Below are positions 61,593-64,000 of a stretch of DNA of 64,000 nucleotides, piece by piece. The position numbers and the translations under genes are program-made. The notes below the pieces were generated by a model. That model did not search any database and had not been told where the DNA came from. It saw nothing but the letters and a program-made list of their open reading frames with translations. This DNA comes from Archegozetes longisetosus (lineage: Eukaryota > Arthropoda > Arachnida > Sarcoptiformes > Trhypochthoniidae). The stretch is from positions 4,297,843-4,361,842 of the forward strand of contig JAEMBT020000003.1 in NCBI GenBank assembly GCA_018873245.2, given 5' to 3'. Within the stretch, counting starts at the first letter, position 1, and each line of letters begins with the position of its first letter.

Positions 61593-62441
61593 CAATTGAG
61601 AGACAAATTAAAACATAAAAATACAATATGTTCTTCACTTAAAGGTACAACAATTGGATAAAAATGCAATCGAATTGAGAATGAGATACTTTTATAAATG
61701 AGATATTATGCAATGCATTAGAGCAAAGTTGACTGACTCTTGCAATGTACGCGTTGCCATTAGCAGTGGGACTGAAAAGTATTTGCAATTAAAAAGTTCA
61801 TTTCAGGCAGAAATAAAGATGTATTTGAAAGTGGAAATAGCAACGTACGCATTGCAAAAGTAAGCCAATCGTCTTAAATAAGTGGACAAATTTAGAAGTA
61901 ATACAAAGTTAAAATCCAGATTTGAGGCACACGTCAGTATTTGAAATATTAATAAAAGTCTATTAATCACTGGTATTTGTTAGTAATGTGCAAAATAATC
62001 AATTGTTCACCACTATTACAATGAAACCCCAGTTGGTCTAATAATACGAACCAATCGCTGTTTATTCCATAAATTATCACAAATTAATTTTATATTTAGA
62101 AGCAAACAAACAGCAATTGTGAACATAGTTTTATATGGTTTAATGTATACTTTGTGTCATTTAGTAATTGTAATGAAAAAAAAAGTTTATAATTGAAAAA
62201 GTTTAGAATCTATATGTGACGAGATCGCAAAAAGTCAATCCTTTAAGGAAAGGAAAGCGAACAATTGATCGGAAGGAGAACATGAAGAATGAGTAACGAA
62301 CTATGGCTTAGAATTGGCATTAGTAGTGGAGCTCAAGCCTTAATGTTTGCAATTGGAAGCTATCTATAGAGGAACGAAAAGTAATTAGGAATTAGAGAGA
62401 CGTAAAGAATATGTTTGAATCGTGACTCTCCATAAACTCAC

Positions 62442-62537
62442 CTAATTTTTAACATCAACTACAGGTATCTGGACTTTGACAGGTAGAGCCAATTCATATC
62501 CACCTTTGGAGGCCATCTGATGCTGGAGGGCTCGTAA
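62442..62537 (-). CDS. Possible last exon of an unidentified minus-strand gene
   Basis: A TATTTTATAG acceptor is followed by 31 codons and TAG. The translation (LRALQHQMASKGG... ending PVVDVKN) is well mixed in composition, unlike random AT-rich translation, and starts in phase 0. No family was recognised. The rest of the gene would lie to the right, partly outside the window. The AT-rich alternative frame of the same stretch looks less protein-like. Confidence 0.35.
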   Translation of the reverse strand, partial: LRALQHQMASKGGYELALPVKVQIPVVDVKN

Positions 62538-63478
62538 CTATAAAATAGAAAATTATTAAACGTTATATGTGAAAAGATGTGAGTTTTGCAAGTTTGATAA
62601 AAGATAATCATTAGGTTTGCGTTAGTTACAAAACATTCTGAGAAAATAATAGAAAAAATACTAATTATTTCTTTAGTCATTCAACTTTGCGGTAGGAGAG
62701 AAACAAACTCATTGTTCACTATGAGAAACGCCTTAATATGACTGCAATAGAAACCCATTGTATTAAATATGAAAATTCAGTACTGCAGACACAATGACCA
62801 GCATTGAGAACATTTCCAAATGTAATCTTGCATTATATTTAGTTTTTATGATACAAATCTGGGTATTATTTTGCTGTAAACTATTGAAAAGCTGACAAAC
62901 ATGAAGGCGTCAAAAAAGAAAGTTATCATAAACTTGTCATTCCCTTTGGCCAAAACATGTTTAGGGATCCAATGAATTTGTGAGACGATGGCAAAGAATG
63001 GTTTTAAGCAAACTTTTGATAATGACCTGATAAGCTACTACTCCCAAACCAGATTAACAAAAGTTGATTGCATTTGTGACCAAAATTATCTTTTTTGCTA
63101 TATTTAACTTGCAGACGAAAAACATATCATTCATGTTATGCTTAATTACGTTTCCACCAAAAGAGACTCACAACAGGCTGTTATTTGCTTTAATTCGTTT
63201 TAATATATACTTTGAATAAATCTTTACATGAGACGAATGGTTAAAATAATAATGGTTTAGAGATTGTATTGAGTAATAAAAGTAAGCCTTTTATGGGATT
63301 AAAAGCGATGCGTCGACAGGACAGGAGATGGGTTCGGGTTCGACTAATACTGATATAAAATGGTCGAAAAGAAGAAAAATAACCTCATTATGATTAAAAG
63401 TTAAGTATGCAAAGGATATATTTGGAGATTTAATGTTATCTGCCCTTTAAAAAAAATTGACATTATTTATAAACACAC

Positions 63479-63543
63479 CTGAGATGTCGACGTCTCCCAC
63501 CAATACCACTATTACCACAATTGAGGTCATTCTTAGCTGACAT
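63479..63543 (-). CDS. Possible first or internal exon of the same unidentified gene
   Basis: ATG at 63543 opens MSAKNDLNCGNSG...RRRHL up to a GTGTGT donor (phase 2). The phase does not fit directly to the candidate exon at 62537, so another exon between them or another frame would be needed. Weak evidence. Confidence 0.2.
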
Positions 63544-64000
63544 AAGAAGTAATTCTAATTTAAGTTTCTCTTTGTATTTAAATGGAAAAGTTGCGTTAAG
63601 TTTTCACTGGCAAAGTGTTGGTTTGGAAGGCTAGAAAAGAGCGAAAGCAAACCTTGGCTCAGCTCAGGCTATGCCGACAAATATACCTAATGTAGAAAAA
63701 TAGTTCATTTGCCCACATCTGGCCTATAATTACTTATCTGTCCTTATCTTTAACACAATTTATCGAATTAGAATTTCAAACAATTTTATCTGATGTGAGT
63801 TCTAACCAAGTATAATATTAAAGTCTATTAAACGTTTTTAATAACTAAGTATTGTATAGTTGTGTCACTTGAAAACAGAAAGTTTTTTCCTTATAGTTTC
63901 CTTGCAGTATCTCTACAGTATTACATAAATCTAATCCATGAATGATTGATCGCCAGATATTATGAAAGAATTTCAAATATCATATGGAATTAAAAGCTAC

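Larger units (their letters stand above)
61277..64000. other. Region downstream of LEO1 to the window end
   Basis: AT-rich. It contains the LEO1 3' UTR, an (ATA)n tract, a pair of related near-palindromic 16-mers (61742-61757 and 61840-61855) and the two possible minus-strand exons listed separately. The remainder shows nothing recognisable. Confidence 0.5.

Noticed and set aside
63325..63350. GGTTCGGGTTCGACTAA resembling a tRNA B box
   Set aside because: The sequence departs from the consensus after GGTTCGA, and there is no A box or cloverleaf upstream.
1..64000. CRISPR arrays, operons, phage or other prokaryotic systems
   Set aside because: The window is spliced eukaryotic DNA; the short tandem repeats have no spacer-repeat pattern and no cas-like genes are present.

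Overview
The window is nuclear DNA from an animal: AT-rich, with spliced genes using GT-AG introns (many only 60-80 nt), AATAAA-type poly(A) signals and a eukaryotic tRNA gene. The gene set (a dunce-type PDE4, a polychaetoid/ZO-1 scaffold, a hemomucin-like protein, a two-finger GTSF1/Asterix-like protein) fits an arthropod. A chelicerate such as a mite is my guess only. Ten protein-coding genes and one tRNA can be supported, plus fragments of a possible eleventh gene at the right edge.

Layout. 2.5-8.7 kb (+): the 3' part of a PDE4 cAMP phosphodiesterase, with a 22-nt exon. 12.5-15.8 kb (-): an MFSD6-like membrane transporter. 20.9-22.5 kb (+): mitochondrial glycine C-acetyltransferase. 23.5-25.8 kb (+): cytoplasmic arginyl-tRNA synthetase. 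26.1-26.6 kb (-): a GTSF1/Asterix-like protein, head to head with PMPCA (26.9-28.6 kb, +). 30.2-32.0 and 33.7-35.0 kb (+): tandem APMAP/strictosidine-synthase-like paralogues, the first with a hemomucin-like low-complexity tail. 35.4-35.8 kb (-): TRAPPC2. 40.7-53.3 kb (-): a ZO-1 gene of 12 exons (PDZ-PDZ-PDZ-SH3-GUK-ZU5). 55.4 kb (-): tRNA-Glu(CTC). 55.9-61.3 kb (+): LEO1 of the PAF1 complex. The genes are mostly unrelated housekeeping and signalling genes, so no shared pathway is implied.

Non-coding parts. The 4.9 kb between TRAPPC2 and ZO-1 is a nest of small inverted-repeat elements: an 820-bp long-arm foldback element, a 172-bp hairpin, a 447-bp CAG...CTG element between TA dinucleotides (pogo/Tigger-like MITE) and a more decayed relative. 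A similar short element lies between GCAT and the arginyl-tRNA synthetase gene. Short tandem arrays are scattered elsewhere.

Main oddity. Four well-conserved genes (arginyl-tRNA synthetase, both APMAP paralogues, ZO-1) each have one reading-frame break, and in each exactly one added base makes the whole spliced CDS a multiple of three. All four can be placed at short A or T runs. The likeliest cause is homopolymer under-calling in a long-read assembly, not gene death. I found no convincing new multi-gene system.
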